This document shows positions 9,489-18,417 of a DNA stretch of 64,000 bases, one piece after another. This DNA is from Anaerococcus murdochii. GTDB lineage: Bacteria > Bacillota > Clostridia > Tissierellales > Peptoniphilaceae. How positions within the stretch are numbered: the first letter of the stretch is position 1; every line of letters begins with the position of its first letter. The stretch covers positions 1,550,001-1,614,000 of the forward strand of contig NZ_JAIPME010000002.1 of the NCBI RefSeq assembly GCF_019957155.1. Reading direction: 5' to 3'. Made by a program: the position numbers and the translations under genes. The notes beneath the pieces are model-generated. The model did not search any database. It was not told the DNA's origin and saw only the letters and a program-made list of their open reading frames with translations.

Positions 9489-10789
9489 TGGGTGGACAAG
9501 CATTAGCAGTAATATTAATAGTTTTAGCAGCCCTATTGATAATAGGAGTGCCAATTGCCTTTTCAATTGGTATAGCATCAATAGTGACAATAATGTCAAC
9601 TGTTCCATTAAATGTTGCGGTATTAACAGCAGCACAAAGAACCTTCGTCGGCATGAGCTCCTTCACTCTTACAGCCATTCCGTTTTTTATCTTGGCTGGA
9701 AACTTCATGAATGAAGGTGGAATTGCAAAGAGATTAGTAGACTTTGTAATGGCGATTTTAGGTAAATTACCAGGAGCACTCTTGGTAACAAATGTAGGTG
9801 CAAACGCACTTTTTGGAGCAATTTCAGGCTCAGCTTCAGCAGCTGCAGCAGCAGTTGGATCTATGGTTAGGTCAGGAGAAGACGAATTAGGTTATGACCG
9901 AGGTTTATCAGCAGCAGCAAACGGATCATCAGCACCAGCAGGTCTTCTAATCCCACCATCAAACGCTCTTATTACCTATTCCTTAGTATCGGGCGGTACA
10001 TCTGTAGCAGCACTATTCTTAGCAGGCTACATCCCAGGATTAATCTGGGCCTTAGCTTGTACAATAGTTGCCGTAGCAATAGCTAAGAAAAAGGGATACA
10101 AGGGAACTGAAGGTAAGTTTTCTTGGTCAAATCTAGGAAGAGCAACACTTGCAGCCCTACCATCTTTGGGACTAATTGTAGTAGTAATCGGTGGTATTGT
10201 AGCAGGAGTATTTACAGCAACAGAAGGATCAGCTATTTCCGTTGTATATTCCTTAATCCTAGGACTCCTATATAAAAACCTAAATTTCAAAAAAATAATA
10301 AATATCTTAGTAGAATCAGCTAAAATGAGTGCTATTGTTGTATTTTTGATAGGTGTATCAAATATCTTATCATGGGTTATGGCCTTCACAGGAATTCCAC
10401 AAATGATAGGAGAAAGCTTATTATCAATAACAACAAACCCAATAATCATCCTATTAATAATGAACGTAATTTTATTAATATCTGGAACTTTCATGGACGT
10501 TACACCAGCAATATTAATATTTACTCCATTATTTTTACCGATTGTTCAAGAATTTGGTATCCATCCAGTACAATTTGGTCTAATAATTGTATACAACCTA
10601 TGTATCGGAAACATTACACCTCCAGTAGGTAATACCTTATTCGTAGCAATCAAGATTGGGGATACCACTCTAGCCAAGGTAATGCCATACATGCTAAGGT
10701 ACTACGCTTTAATCCTAATAGGATTATTATTAGTAACTTATGTACCAGCAATCTCACTAGGCCTACCACAAGCAGCAGGATTAATTTAA
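9488..10789 (+). CDS. dctM: TRAP transporter large membrane subunit (DctM)
   Basis: Sodium-coupled carrier subunit of the TRAP transporter, 433 residues, hydrophobic along its length with about 12 predicted membrane segments. Family motifs include IPFFILAGNFMNEGGIAKRLVDF, ANALFGAISGSASAAAAAVGSM, NGSSAPAGLLIPPSNALITY and, near the end, NLCIGNITPPVGNTLF. It works with DctP and DctQ to import the substrate catabolised by the flanking enzymes. The start shares one base with the dctQ stop. Confidence 0.95.
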   Translation: MGGQALAVILIVLAALLIIGVPIAFSIGIASIVTIMSTVPLNVAVLTAAQRTFVGMSSFTLTAIPFFILAGNFMNEGGIAKRLVDFVMAILGKLPGALLVTNVGANALFGAISGSASAAAAAVGSMVRSGEDELGYDRGLSAAANGSSAPAGLLIPPSNALITYSLVSGGTSVAALFLAGYIPGLIWALACTIVAVAIAKKKGYKGTEGKFSWSNLGRATLAALPSLGLIVVVIGGIVAGVFTATEGSAISVVYSLILGLLYKNLNFKKIINILVESAKMSAIVVFLIGVSNILSWVMAFTGIPQMIGESLLSITTNPIIILLIMNVILLISGTFMDVTPAILIFTPLFLPIVQEFGIHPVQFGLIIVYNLCIGNITPPVGNTLFVAIKIGDTTLAKVMPYMLRYYALILIGLLLVTYVPAISLGLPQAAGLI

Positions 10790-10796
10790 TATTATG

Positions 10797-10827
10797 TTGG
10801 CAGGGTGAATACCTTGCCAATATTTTT
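10797..10827 (+). terminator. Hairpin with T-run between dctM and uxaC
   Basis: TTGGCAGGGT and ACCTTGCCAA pair over 10 positions (one wobble) with a GAAT loop, followed by TATTTTT. It should end most transcripts after dctM, so uxaC would depend on readthrough or its own start. Confidence 0.75.
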
Positions 10828-10873
10828 AACAATAATTACAAAAAATACATTTTATTACCATTAGGAGGTAAAT

Positions 10874-12286
10874 ATGAAGAAGTTTCTTGATGAAAATTTT
10901 ATGATTAACAATGAATTTGGACAAATGCTCTACCATAACTATGCAGCAAAAATGCCTATATTTGATTTTCACTGCCACCTAGAGGCTAAGGAAATTTATG
11001 AGAATAAAAATATTCCATCAATTACTGAGGCTTGGCTTGGTGGAGACCACTATAAATGGAGGGTTATGAGGGCTTGTGGTGTGGAAGAAAAATATATCAC
11101 AGGTGATGCATCTGACTTTGAAAAGTTTGAAAAATACGCAGAAGTGATTCCAAACCTAATAGGAAATCCTATCTATCATTGGACACATTTGGAACTTAAG
11201 AATTTCTTTGGAATAGACTATCCGTTAAACAAGGAAAATGCAAAGGAAGTTTTTGATAAATGTAATGAACTTTTGGCTAAGGATGAATTTAGGCCAAGAG
11301 GTCTAATCGAGATGAGTAATGTAGCTGCAGTTTGTACTACAAATGATCCTGCAGAAGATCTTTCTTATCATAAATTACTAGCAGAAGATGAAAGTTTTAA
11401 GGTTAAAGTATTGCCAGCCTATAGGCCAGATAATGCTTTATATATTGAAAAAGACGGATTTGCAGATTATATTAAAAAACTTTCTGGATCTGTAGGATTT
11501 GAGATTAAAAATTATTCAGAAATCAAAAAAGCCCTTGTAAAAAGGATGGAATATTTTAAAGAACTAGGCTGTATGGCAAGTGACCAAGCCTTTGCTTTTA
11601 TACCATACAAGAGGGCAAGTGAAGAAGAACTTAACGAAATAGTCCAAAAGAAATTATCAGGCAAGGAAGTTTGCTCAGAATGTGAAGAAAAATACAAGAC
11701 AGAGTTAACTATTTTCCTAGCCAAAGAATACAAAAAACTTGATTGGGCGATGGAAATCCATGTTGGAGTAATAAGAAATAACTCAAAGGTCTTATTTGAA
11801 AAATTAGGAGCAGACGTAGGTGGAGATAGCCAAAACGACTTAAGTTATGCAGAAAACCTTGCTAACCTACTTTCAGATTTTGAAGAAAATGATGGCCTAC
11901 CAAGAACAGTTATTTTCCCATTAAATCCAAAAGACCACTTCCCAATAGCAACTATAGGCGGATCATTTAACAGGGCAAATCCTGATAATATGCAAAATAT
12001 CCAACTAGGAACAGCTTGGTGGCACCTAGACCACAAGGAAGGCATGATTGAGCAATTAAAGGTATTTTCAAGCGTAGGAGTCCTAGCAAAATTCATAGGT
12101 ATGCTAACAGACTCAAGATCTTTCCTATCTTATCCAAGACACGAATATTTCAGAAGAATCCTCTGCAACTTCATAGGTGAATTAGTAGAAAACGGCGAAT
12201 ATCCAGCTGATGAAGAATTCTTAGGCAAGGTTGTGGAAGATATTTGCTATAACAATGCAAGAAAATATATAAAGATAGATTTATAA
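10874..12286 (+). CDS. uxaC: Glucuronate/galacturonate isomerase (uronate isomerase)
   Basis: Converts D-glucuronate to D-fructuronate (and D-galacturonate to D-tagaturonate), the first step before UxuB and UxuA. At 470 residues it has the usual UxaC length. Signature parts are IFDFHCHLEAKEIYENK near residue 32 (metal-binding HxH), EIHVGVIRNNS near 297, and WWHLDHKEGM with MLTDSRSFLSYPRHEYFRRILC in the C-terminal third. AGGAGG precedes ATG 10874. With uxuB and uxuA it completes glucuronate conversion to 2-keto-3-deoxygluconate; the KDG kinase and aldolase are not in the window. Confidence 0.96.
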   Translation: MKKFLDENFMINNEFGQMLYHNYAAKMPIFDFHCHLEAKEIYENKNIPSITEAWLGGDHYKWRVMRACGVEEKYITGDASDFEKFEKYAEVIPNLIGNPIYHWTHLELKNFFGIDYPLNKENAKEVFDKCNELLAKDEFRPRGLIEMSNVAAVCTTNDPAEDLSYHKLLAEDESFKVKVLPAYRPDNALYIEKDGFADYIKKLSGSVGFEIKNYSEIKKALVKRMEYFKELGCMASDQAFAFIPYKRASEEELNEIVQKKLSGKEVCSECEEKYKTELTIFLAKEYKKLDWAMEIHVGVIRNNSKVLFEKLGADVGGDSQNDLSYAENLANLLSDFEENDGLPRTVIFPLNPKDHFPIATIGGSFNRANPDNMQNIQLGTAWWHLDHKEGMIEQLKVFSSVGVLAKFIGMLTDSRSFLSYPRHEYFRRILCNFIGELVENGEYPADEEFLGKVVEDICYNNARKYIKIDL

Positions 12287-12304
12287 GGTAAGTTAATGTA
12301 AACA

Positions 12305-12346
12305 AAAACCTCTTAACAGGTATTTAATAAAGTTAAGAGGTTTTTT
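12305..12346 (+). terminator. Rho-independent terminator after uxaC
   Basis: AACCTCTTAAC and GTTAAGAGGTT form an 11-bp perfect stem, followed by a T-run. It ends the hexuronate cluster. Confidence 0.88.
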
Positions 12347-12393
12347 ATTGATGCAAAATGCACTGGATTTTTAGAAAATGAGTTTATATTTTT

Positions 12394-12585
12394 TTATTTA
12401 TTTCTTTTTAATCCTTTTATGATAAAATAAATTGTAAATCCTAGATAGGCTATATAAATAAGATAAGTAAATTCCAATGGAAAAGGGAAAGATGCTTCAG
12501 GGTGACCTAGGGCATATTTTATGAAAACTATGGCGATGAAAAGCATTCCTAGTCCTATAAATAAATATTTTTTAGAATTTCTCAT
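12394..12585 (-). CDS. Small two-helix membrane protein, unknown
   Basis: The protein has 63 residues with two hydrophobic segments (FIGLGMLFIAIVFIKYAL and FTYLIYIAYLGFTIYFIIKG) and a basic C-terminus. I recognise no family. Its ATG overlaps the rsmI stop by 4 bases on the same strand, so it is likely a real, translationally coupled last gene of the rsmI operon. Confidence 0.55.
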   Translation of the reverse strand: MRNSKKYLFIGLGMLFIAIVFIKYALGHPEASFPFPLEFTYLIYIAYLGFTIYFIIKGLKRNK

Positions 12586-13412
12586 GGATTAATCCTTTCA
12601 AAGTTAATTACATATTCATAAATTTCATTTTTTGAAAAAGTACTTTCTTTTTTAATTTTCTTTACGATTTCTTTAGTAGTCTTGCCATCATCAATCATTT
12701 CTTTTATTTTTTCATCAAAACTTGAAATATCATCAGTTTCTTCTTCTTTTTTACCTTCTAAAATTAAGACGAATTCACCCTTGAAAGTGATTTGATCTGG
12801 GTCTATATCTTTGATTGTGTAGGTCTTGTATTCCTCAAATTTCTTAGTTAGTTCCCTAGCAATTGTAAGCTTTCTTTCTGGAAAGATTTCTTTAAAGTCT
12901 TCGATGGTTTTTCCTAGGTTGTGGACAGAGTCGAAAATAATCGAAGTTTTTTCTTCGTTTTTTAATTTTTCGTACAATTCATTTTTTTCCTTGGATTTCT
13001 TGCCGATAAATCCATAAAAGGTAAAAGCTGACATATCCTGACCGGACCCTATGAGGGCTGTGAGTATTGAGCTTGGACCAGGAAGGATTGTGTATGATAT
13101 ATTATTTTCAATGCATTTTTTGATTAAAATTTCACCAGGATCAGACATTCCAGGCATACCCTGGTCGCTTATTACTCCTATTGTTATTCCTTCGCTTGCT
13201 TTTTTAATTAGCTCTTCGCTTTTGGCTTGCTCATTAAATTTGTGGTAAGAAGTAAGTGGCTTAGATATTTCATAAAAGTCTAAGAGTTTTTTAGATTCTC
13301 TAGTATCTTCACAAGCAATTAGGTCGCATGCCTTTAGGGTATTTATTGCTCTTATTGTCATGTCTTCGAGGTTGCCGATAGGTGTTGGCACAAAATATAT
13401 TTGGTAATCCAT
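12582..13412 (-). CDS. rsmI: 16S rRNA (cytidine(1402)-2'-O)-methyltransferase RsmI
   Basis: SAM-dependent tetrapyrrole-methylase-fold enzyme that 2'-O-methylates C1402 of 16S rRNA. The 276 residues begin YFVPTPIGNLEDMTIRAI and continue with ACEDTRESKKLLDFY, VISDQGMPGMSDPG and PGPSSILTALIGSG, all diagnostic for RsmI. The C-terminal part (about 215-276) carries a short helical domain. It shares one base with the stop of the upstream methyltransferase gene. Confidence 0.96.
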   Translation of the reverse strand: MDYQIYFVPTPIGNLEDMTIRAINTLKACDLIACEDTRESKKLLDFYEISKPLTSYHKFNEQAKSEELIKKASEGITIGVISDQGMPGMSDPGEILIKKCIENNISYTILPGPSSILTALIGSGQDMSAFTFYGFIGKKSKEKNELYEKLKNEEKTSIIFDSVHNLGKTIEDFKEIFPERKLTIARELTKKFEEYKTYTIKDIDPDQITFKGEFVLILEGKKEEETDDISSFDEKIKEMIDDGKTTKEIVKKIKKESTFSKNEIYEYVINFERINP

Positions 13413-14122
13413 TAGTCCTCCTTGTAGGTTCCATTTATTTTCCTAACCTGGTCAGTGTATTTCCCGTCCTTATAGATTATGATTGGGTCTTCGATTTTTA
13501 TCCCATCTTTTGCGTTTTTTACAAATTCTATTATGATAAACTGGGGTTTGGTATCGTAGGTAGAAGATGCAAATTGTATTCTTTTCGCTTTTACATTTCC
13601 ACACTTATTAAAAATTTCTACCATGCGTTCTGGTTTATGAATCATAAAAAGCTTGCCCTTATCCTTTAGGGTTTTGTTTGCAAAGGCAAAAATATCGTCA
13701 AGATTTAAATAGAGTTCTTGCCTTGAAATTAGGAATTCCTCGTCTTTATTTTTTATGTTTTGGTCAATCTTGTAGTAAGGGGGATTGCTTATAATATAAT
13801 CTAGGCTGTTTTCCTTAAAATCAATCTTGTTTAGGTCTTCGTTTATTATTTCTATATTTTTAATACCGTTAAGGTCTAAATTTTCTTTTAGGATTTTTGC
13901 TTTTGCCTCTTGGATTTCTACGGCATAGACTTTTTCTAAATCGTAAAGGCCGTTTGCCATCATTGCTAAAATCCCATTACCTGACCCAATATCAAGGAGA
14001 ATTTTATTTTTCTTCATCTTTGCAAAATCTCCTAATAAAATCGAGTCTATTCCAAAAGAATAGGAACCATCAACGTGGATCATTTTTAAATTTGTACGTG
14101 GAATATAATCTAATTTTCTCAT
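13412..14122 (-). CDS. tRNA1(Val) (adenine(37)-N6)-methyltransferase-like protein
   Basis: Class I SAM-dependent methyltransferase of 236 residues. The SAM site is LLDIGSGNGILAMMAN near residue 40, and the N6-adenine catalytic motif ISNPPYY is near residue 110. The upstream part (HVDGSYSFGIDSILLGDFA) is typical of the TrmN6/YabB family that sits beside rsmI in Firmicutes. The exact target base in this organism is inferred from family only. It is divergent from the rib operon. Confidence 0.85.
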   Translation of the reverse strand: MRKLDYIPRTNLKMIHVDGSYSFGIDSILLGDFAKMKKNKILLDIGSGNGILAMMANGLYDLEKVYAVEIQEAKAKILKENLDLNGIKNIEIINEDLNKIDFKENSLDYIISNPPYYKIDQNIKNKDEEFLISRQELYLNLDDIFAFANKTLKDKGKLFMIHKPERMVEIFNKCGNVKAKRIQFASSTYDTKPQFIIIEFVKNAKDGIKIEDPIIIYKDGKYTDQVRKINGTYKED

Positions 14123-14188
14123 ATTTATATTATAACAGATATGTAAATATTGTTAAATTCAATATTGATAAAGATTTTTGCGAAAGAT

Positions 14189-14217
14189 TTGACAAAAGGA
14201 AAACCTTATATTATAAT
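14189..14217 (+). promoter_or_regulatory. Full-consensus promoter of the riboflavin operon
   Basis: TTGACA (14189-14194) and TATAAT (14212-14217) are separated by 17 bases, a complete match to the sigma-A consensus. The expected start near 14224 puts the riboswitch at the very 5' end of the transcript. Confidence 0.9.
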
Positions 14218-14237
14218 GGAATCATAAGATAATAAAA

Positions 14238-14345
14238 TCTTCAGGGCGGAGTGTAATTCTCCACCGGCAGTTATAGTCTGCGAGCGCAAGCCGAATCGGT
14301 GAAATTCCGATACCGACAGTTAAAGTCTGGATGGAAGAAGTGTTA
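14238..14345 (+). ncRNA. FMN riboswitch (RFN element)
   Basis: Conserved RFN-element blocks occur in order: TCTTCAGGGCGGAGTG, CCACCGGCAG, AGTCTGCGAGCG, CCGAATCGGTG with AATTCCGATACCGACAG, and AGTCTGGATGGAAGAAG. Five- and three-prime ends pair (CTTC with GAAG) to close the multi-branched aptamer. It senses FMN. Because a terminator hairpin follows at 14380, control is likely by premature termination of the rib transcript. Confidence 0.97.
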
Positions 14346-14379
14346 TAGTACTATTTTTGTATGTATTTTCTTTGAAGTC

Positions 14380-14404
14380 AAGTCCCTGAAAGGGGACTTT
14401 TTTT
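14380..14404 (+). terminator. Riboswitch-controlled terminator
   Basis: AAGTCCC and GGGACTT form a 7-bp stem with a 6-base loop, followed by a T-run. A second perfect hairpin (GGGGACT 14392-14398 with AGTCCCC 14405-14411) uses the same bases, so the two cannot coexist. Confidence 0.85.
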
Positions 14405-14428
14405 AGTCCCCAAAAAGGAAGTGATAGA

Positions 14429-15505
14429 TTGAATTATGAAAAATTGATGAGAGAGTGCTTTGCCTTAGCAGAAAAGGGTGCGGGAAAGGTTCTCACAAAC
14501 CCAATGGTGGGTGCTATCTTAATTAAAGATGGAGAGATAATTTCAAAAGGCTACCATCACGGTTTTGGCAAGGACCACGCAGAAGTTAATTGCTTTAAAA
14601 ATGCTAAAGTTGATGTAAGTGGAGCTACAATGGTAGTAAACCTTGAACCATGTTCCCATTTTGGGAAAAATCCACCTTGCGTAGATGAAGTGATCAGGCA
14701 AGGAGTAAAAAAAGTTGTAATCTCAAACCTTGATACAAATCCAAAGGTAGATAGTATTCAAAAAATGAGAGATGCTGGTATTGAGGTTATTATGGAAGTT
14801 CTTGAAGAAGAGGGAAGGCTTTTAAATGAGAAGTTTTTCTTCAATATGAAATATCATAGACCCTTGATAAGTCTAAAGTATGCCATGAGCCTTGATGGAA
14901 AAATAGCCACAAAAGACTATGATTCAAAATGGATTAGTGGGGAAGAGTCAAGAAATTTTGTCCACAAGCTAAGAAATGACTACGATGCAATCCTTATCGG
15001 GAAAAATACTCTTATAAAGGATAATGCAAAATTAAATTGCAGGCTAGATGGAGGTGTGGACCCTGTTAGAATTATTTTAGCAAATGACTTAGACTTTGAT
15101 GAAAATCTTGAAATTTTTAAGCTAGATTCTGATAAAGATACTATTATTGCAACTACTTCAGATAAGGATTTGGAAGTAAATGCAAAAATCCTCCTCTGTA
15201 AAGAAAAAAACGGTCAAGTTGACCTAGAAGATTTGCTAGATAAACTTTATCAGATGAATATTTCATCAGTCCTTGTAGAAGGAGGAAGCCTTGTGAATAC
15301 AAGTTTTTTAGAAAATGATTTGGTAGATAAAATTTATGAATTTATTGCCCCGATTGTTGTTGGCGGAAAAGATTCGAGATCAGCATTTTTAGGACAAGGT
15401 GTAAGTGAAATTAAGGATGCAGAGAAATTTGAAATAGCAAATTTAGAAAGATTTGGCGAAGATATTATGGTTGAGGTGAACAATGTTTACAGGAATATCA
15501 ACTGA
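14429..15505 (+). CDS. ribD: Bifunctional diaminohydroxyphosphoribosylaminopyrimidine deaminase / 5-amino-6-(5-phosphoribosylamino)uracil reductase
   Basis: Carries out the second and third steps of riboflavin synthesis from GTP. The N-terminal deaminase has the zinc site (HAEVNCF near residue 50 and EPCSHFGKNPPC near 75). The reductase domain begins near residue 147 with RPLISLKYAMSLDGKIA and has SKWISGEESRNFVHKLR and VEGGSLVNTSFL. I chose TTG 14429, 7 bases after AAGGAAG; an ATG at 14447 is the alternative. At 358 residues it has the family length. The 3' end overlaps ribE by 23 bases. Confidence 0.96.
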   Translation: MNYEKLMRECFALAEKGAGKVLTNPMVGAILIKDGEIISKGYHHGFGKDHAEVNCFKNAKVDVSGATMVVNLEPCSHFGKNPPCVDEVIRQGVKKVVISNLDTNPKVDSIQKMRDAGIEVIMEVLEEEGRLLNEKFFFNMKYHRPLISLKYAMSLDGKIATKDYDSKWISGEESRNFVHKLRNDYDAILIGKNTLIKDNAKLNCRLDGGVDPVRIILANDLDFDENLEIFKLDSDKDTIIATTSDKDLEVNAKILLCKEKNGQVDLEDLLDKLYQMNISSVLVEGGSLVNTSFLENDLVDKIYEFIAPIVVGGKDSRSAFLGQGVSEIKDAEKFEIANLERFGEDIMVEVNNVYRNIN

Positions 15506-16097
15506 ACTTGGAAAGGTCGCAGAATTCAGACAGAAGTCTGACCATGTCGAAGTTAAAATTACCTGCAAGGGTGTATTAGAAGATTTAAAAATCGGGGATT
15601 CTTTAATGACTGACGGGGTTTGCCTAACGGTCAAAGAATTTGGCCCAGATTATTATAAGGCAGACCTTATGAAAGAAAGTCTTGATAAGACAAAGTTTGA
15701 CTCAAGTTTATTGGGCAAATTTGTAAATCTTGAAAGGGCTTTGAGGTTTTCAGATAGGCTTGACGGCCATATTGTCCAGGGCCATGTGGATGGGGTTGGC
15801 AAACTTATTGGTATCAATAAAAATGTCTATAGGTTTAAAACTGACAGGAAGATATGCAAATATATTGTAAATAAGGGTTCGGTTTGCCTTGACGGAATTT
15901 CCCTTACGGTGTCAGCAGAAAGTGCAGATAACTTCGAAGTCTCACTCATTCCGGAAACCATTGCCAACACCAATTTTAAGTATAAAAAAATAGGCGATGC
16001 TGTTAATATCGAAACTGATATTATTGGTCGTTTTGTAGAAAAATTATATAGAAATGATAAAAAGGAGGATTTGGGCTCACTTTTAGGCCTTAACTAG
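15483..16097 (+). CDS. ribE: Riboflavin synthase alpha chain
   Basis: Dismutates two lumazine molecules into riboflavin and a pyrimidine that is recycled. The 204 residues contain the characteristic internal duplication: MFTGISTELGKV at the N-terminus, the first barrel with DGVCLTV and, in the second half, LDGISLTV, with GHIVQGHVDGVG between them. The start lies inside ribD, with GAGGTG just upstream. The gene is often named ribC or ribE depending on species. Confidence 0.96.
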   Translation: MFTGISTELGKVAEFRQKSDHVEVKITCKGVLEDLKIGDSLMTDGVCLTVKEFGPDYYKADLMKESLDKTKFDSSLLGKFVNLERALRFSDRLDGHIVQGHVDGVGKLIGINKNVYRFKTDRKICKYIVNKGSVCLDGISLTVSAESADNFEVSLIPETIANTNFKYKKIGDAVNIETDIIGRFVEKLYRNDKKEDLGSLLGLN

Positions 16098-16098
16098 G

Positions 16099-17310
16099 AT
16101 GACAAATATAGAAAAAGCTATAGAAGCTATTAAAAACAACGAATTAATAATAGTTACTGATGACGAATCAAGAGAAAATGAAGGTGACTTTATCTGCGCC
16201 GGAGAAAATGTAACAGGCGAGATGATAAATATCATGGCAAAATACGGTAGGGGCCTTATTTGTACACCTATGAGCGAAGAAGTTGCTCAAAATCTAGATA
16301 TTCCTCTTATGGTTGTAAATAATACAGATAACCACGAAACAGCCTTTACAGTGTCAGTTGACCATGTGAACACAACTACTGGAATTTCAGCCTACGAAAG
16401 AGCTGAGACTGTAAGAGAGCTCGTAAATCCAAATTCTAAACCAGAAGATTTTAGAAGGCCTGGCCATGTTTTCCCACTAATTGCAAAAAAAGGTGGAGTC
16501 GTAGAAAGAGATGGCCACACAGAAGCGACTGTAGATCTGATGAAGCTTGCAGGCAAAAAAGAGATAGGTCTTTGCTGTGAAATAATGGCTGATGATGGTC
16601 ATATGATGCGAGGTGACGATTTAGTAAAACTTGCTGACAAACTTGGCCTTGTAATGACAAGTGTGGAAGAAATTCAAAACTATATAAAAGAAAACAAAAA
16701 GACTGAACTTGAAATCACAAACCCTGTAAAGCTTCCATCTGATTATGGTGAATTTACTGCTATTGGTTTTGTAGATCCAAAAGATGGCAAGGAGCATATT
16801 GCCCTAACCAAGGGGGATATAAGTGGAGAAAATATCCTAACAAGAATCCACTCAGAATGCCTAACAGGAGATGTGCTTGGGTCAAAAAGATGTGACTGTG
16901 GCAACCAACTCCACAAGGCTCTTCGAGTTATAGAAAAAAATGGTTCGGGAGTGCTTCTTTATATGCGTCAGGAAGGACGTGGAATTGGTTTATTTAACAA
17001 GCTTAAGGCCTATGAGCTTCAGGAAAATGGATTTGATACAGTTGATGCTAATAGAGAATTAGGTTTTCCTGATGATATGAGAGACTATAAGGTTGCAGCA
17101 GAAATTCTAAAAAAACTTGGAGTGAAGTCTGTAAGACTAATGACCAATAATCCTGACAAGGTAGATCAAGTTGAAAAATACGGCATAGAAGTGAGCGAGA
17201 GAGAACCTCTTGAGATAAAATCAAACGAAATAGATGAATATTATCTAAAAACAAAAGTTTATAGGATGGGACACAAATTAAACGAATTTAAGGAGAAGAA
17301 AAATGCGTGA
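16099..17310 (+). CDS. ribBA: Bifunctional 3,4-dihydroxy-2-butanone 4-phosphate synthase / GTP cyclohydrolase II
   Basis: A fusion that supplies both starting branches of riboflavin synthesis. The N-terminal RibB half (residues 1-200) has [13 protein letters not shown], the metal-binding acidic loop, and the region of RPGHVFPL. The C-terminal RibA half has the zinc site [15 protein letters not shown] near residue 255 and [10 protein letters not shown] near 295. At 403 residues it has the usual fusion length. It begins one base after the ribE stop and overlaps ribH by 8 bases. Confidence 0.97.
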   Translation: MTNIEKAIEAIKNNELIIVTDDESRENEGDFICAGENVTGEMINIMAKYGRGLICTPMSEEVAQNLDIPLMVVNNTDNHETAFTVSVDHVNTTTGISAYERAETVRELVNPNSKPEDFRRPGHVFPLIAKKGGVVERDGHTEATVDLMKLAGKKEIGLCCEIMADDGHMMRGDDLVKLADKLGLVMTSVEEIQNYIKENKKTELEITNPVKLPSDYGEFTAIGFVDPKDGKEHIALTKGDISGENILTRIHSECLTGDVLGSKRCDCGNQLHKALRVIEKNGSGVLLYMRQEGRGIGLFNKLKAYELQENGFDTVDANRELGFPDDMRDYKVAAEILKKLGVKSVRLMTNNPDKVDQVEKYGIEVSEREPLEIKSNEIDEYYLKTKVYRMGHKLNEFKEKKNA

Positions 17311-17764
17311 GTATAGTGCAAATTTAGTTTCAAATAATAAAAAATATGCAATAGTTGTTGCGAGATTTAACCACTTTATAACAGATAGGCTTTTAGAAGG
17401 CTGTCTTGATACCCTAAAAAGACATGAGGTCAAAGATGAAGAAATTTCTATAGTAAGGGTGCCGGGAGCTTTTGAAATCCCACTTGCAGCAAAAAAGCTT
17501 GCCAAAAAAGAGGATGTAGATGCGGTTATCTGCCTTGGAGCTGTTATTCGTGGCGATACCCCACACTTTGACTATGTTTGTGCAGAAGTTTCAAAGGGAG
17601 TTGCCCACGTGGGTCTAGAAAGCGAAAAACCAGTTATATTTGGGGTTGTAACCACAGATAATGTTGACCAAGCTGTTCAAAGAGCAGGAGTTAAGTCTGG
17701 AAATAAGGGGGCAGAAGCTGCGATTTCTGCTATAGAAATGGCTAACCTTGTTGATCTACTATGA
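17303..17764 (+). CDS. ribH: 6,7-dimethyl-8-ribityllumazine synthase
   Basis: Condenses the ribityl-pyrimidine with the butanone phosphate from RibB to give lumazine; the enzyme normally forms large icosahedral or pentameric shells. The 153 residues contain [30 protein letters not shown] near residue 55, [15 protein letters not shown] near 82 with the active-site His, and GVVTTDN near 114. It overlaps ribBA by 8 bases and the next gene by 4. Confidence 0.97.
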   Translation: MREYSANLVSNNKKYAIVVARFNHFITDRLLEGCLDTLKRHEVKDEEISIVRVPGAFEIPLAAKKLAKKEDVDAVICLGAVIRGDTPHFDYVCAEVSKGVAHVGLESEKPVIFGVVTTDNVDQAVQRAGVKSGNKGAEAAISAIEMANLVDLL

Positions 17765-18357
17765 TTTTAGTTTTTGACTTTGACGGGACAATCCACAAGA
17801 CAGAAATAGCTTATAAAAAAGCCATCACAGAAAGCCTTGATGAACTAAATTTTGATATAAATGATTTTGATTTTAAATCTTTTATAGGCATGGGACCAAA
17901 AGAGGTTTGGGATATAATTCTAAAAGATGATTCTGATAAAACTCCATATATAGAAAAAAATGGCGATAGGATTATAAAGTATATGAAGGAAGCTGGTGAG
18001 CTTTATGATGGGGCTATCGAAACTCTCTCATATCTAAAAGGTAAATATGACCTCTACATACTTTCAAAATGCAGGAGAGTTTACATGGAAGCTGCCAGGG
18101 AAAAGTTTGGTCTTGATAGGTTTTTTAGCAAATATTTTATAGGTGAAGATTATGAATTTCTCGATAAGTATAAGATTCTAAGACAAGAAATTAAAGATGA
18201 TTATATAATTATAGGCGACCGCAGGGAAGACATGGAAGCGGGTCTTAAAAATGGCAAAAAAGCAATTTTTGCAGCCTATGGATATGGCTCATCCTTCGAA
18301 GGAGTAGGGGCCTATAAAAAAATATCTTCTATAAAAGAATTGGATGACATATTATAA
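17761..18357 (+). CDS. HAD-superfamily phosphatase in the riboflavin operon
   Basis: Haloacid-dehalogenase-type hydrolase of 198 residues. Motif I is [12 protein letters not shown] at residues 3-14, a helical cap follows, motif II is near LSKCRR (about 102), and motif IV is [12 protein letters not shown] (about 152). This is the Gph/phosphoglycolate-phosphatase-like subclass. It overlaps ribH by 4 bases and ends at the operon terminator, so it is translated with the rib genes. RibD's product must be dephosphorylated before RibH uses it. In B. subtilis HAD enzymes do this, so this gene may encode that phosphatase (inference from context). Confidence 0.85.
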   Translation: MILVFDFDGTIHKTEIAYKKAITESLDELNFDINDFDFKSFIGMGPKEVWDIILKDDSDKTPYIEKNGDRIIKYMKEAGELYDGAIETLSYLKGKYDLYILSKCRRVYMEAAREKFGLDRFFSKYFIGEDYEFLDKYKILRQEIKDDYIIIGDRREDMEAGLKNGKKAIFAAYGYGSSFEGVGAYKKISSIKELDDIL

Positions 18358-18360
18358 ATA

Positions 18361-18396
18361 AAAACCAGGGTGATTTTAAAATCGACCCTGGTTTTA
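18361..18396. terminator. Bidirectional terminator after the rib operon
   Basis: AAAACCAGGGT and ACCCTGGTTTT form an 11-bp perfect stem flanked by A- and T-runs. It separates the plus-strand rib operon from the convergent minus-strand pseudogene. Confidence 0.85.
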
Positions 18397-18417
18397 GATT
18401 TCTAAAAAATATTTTGT

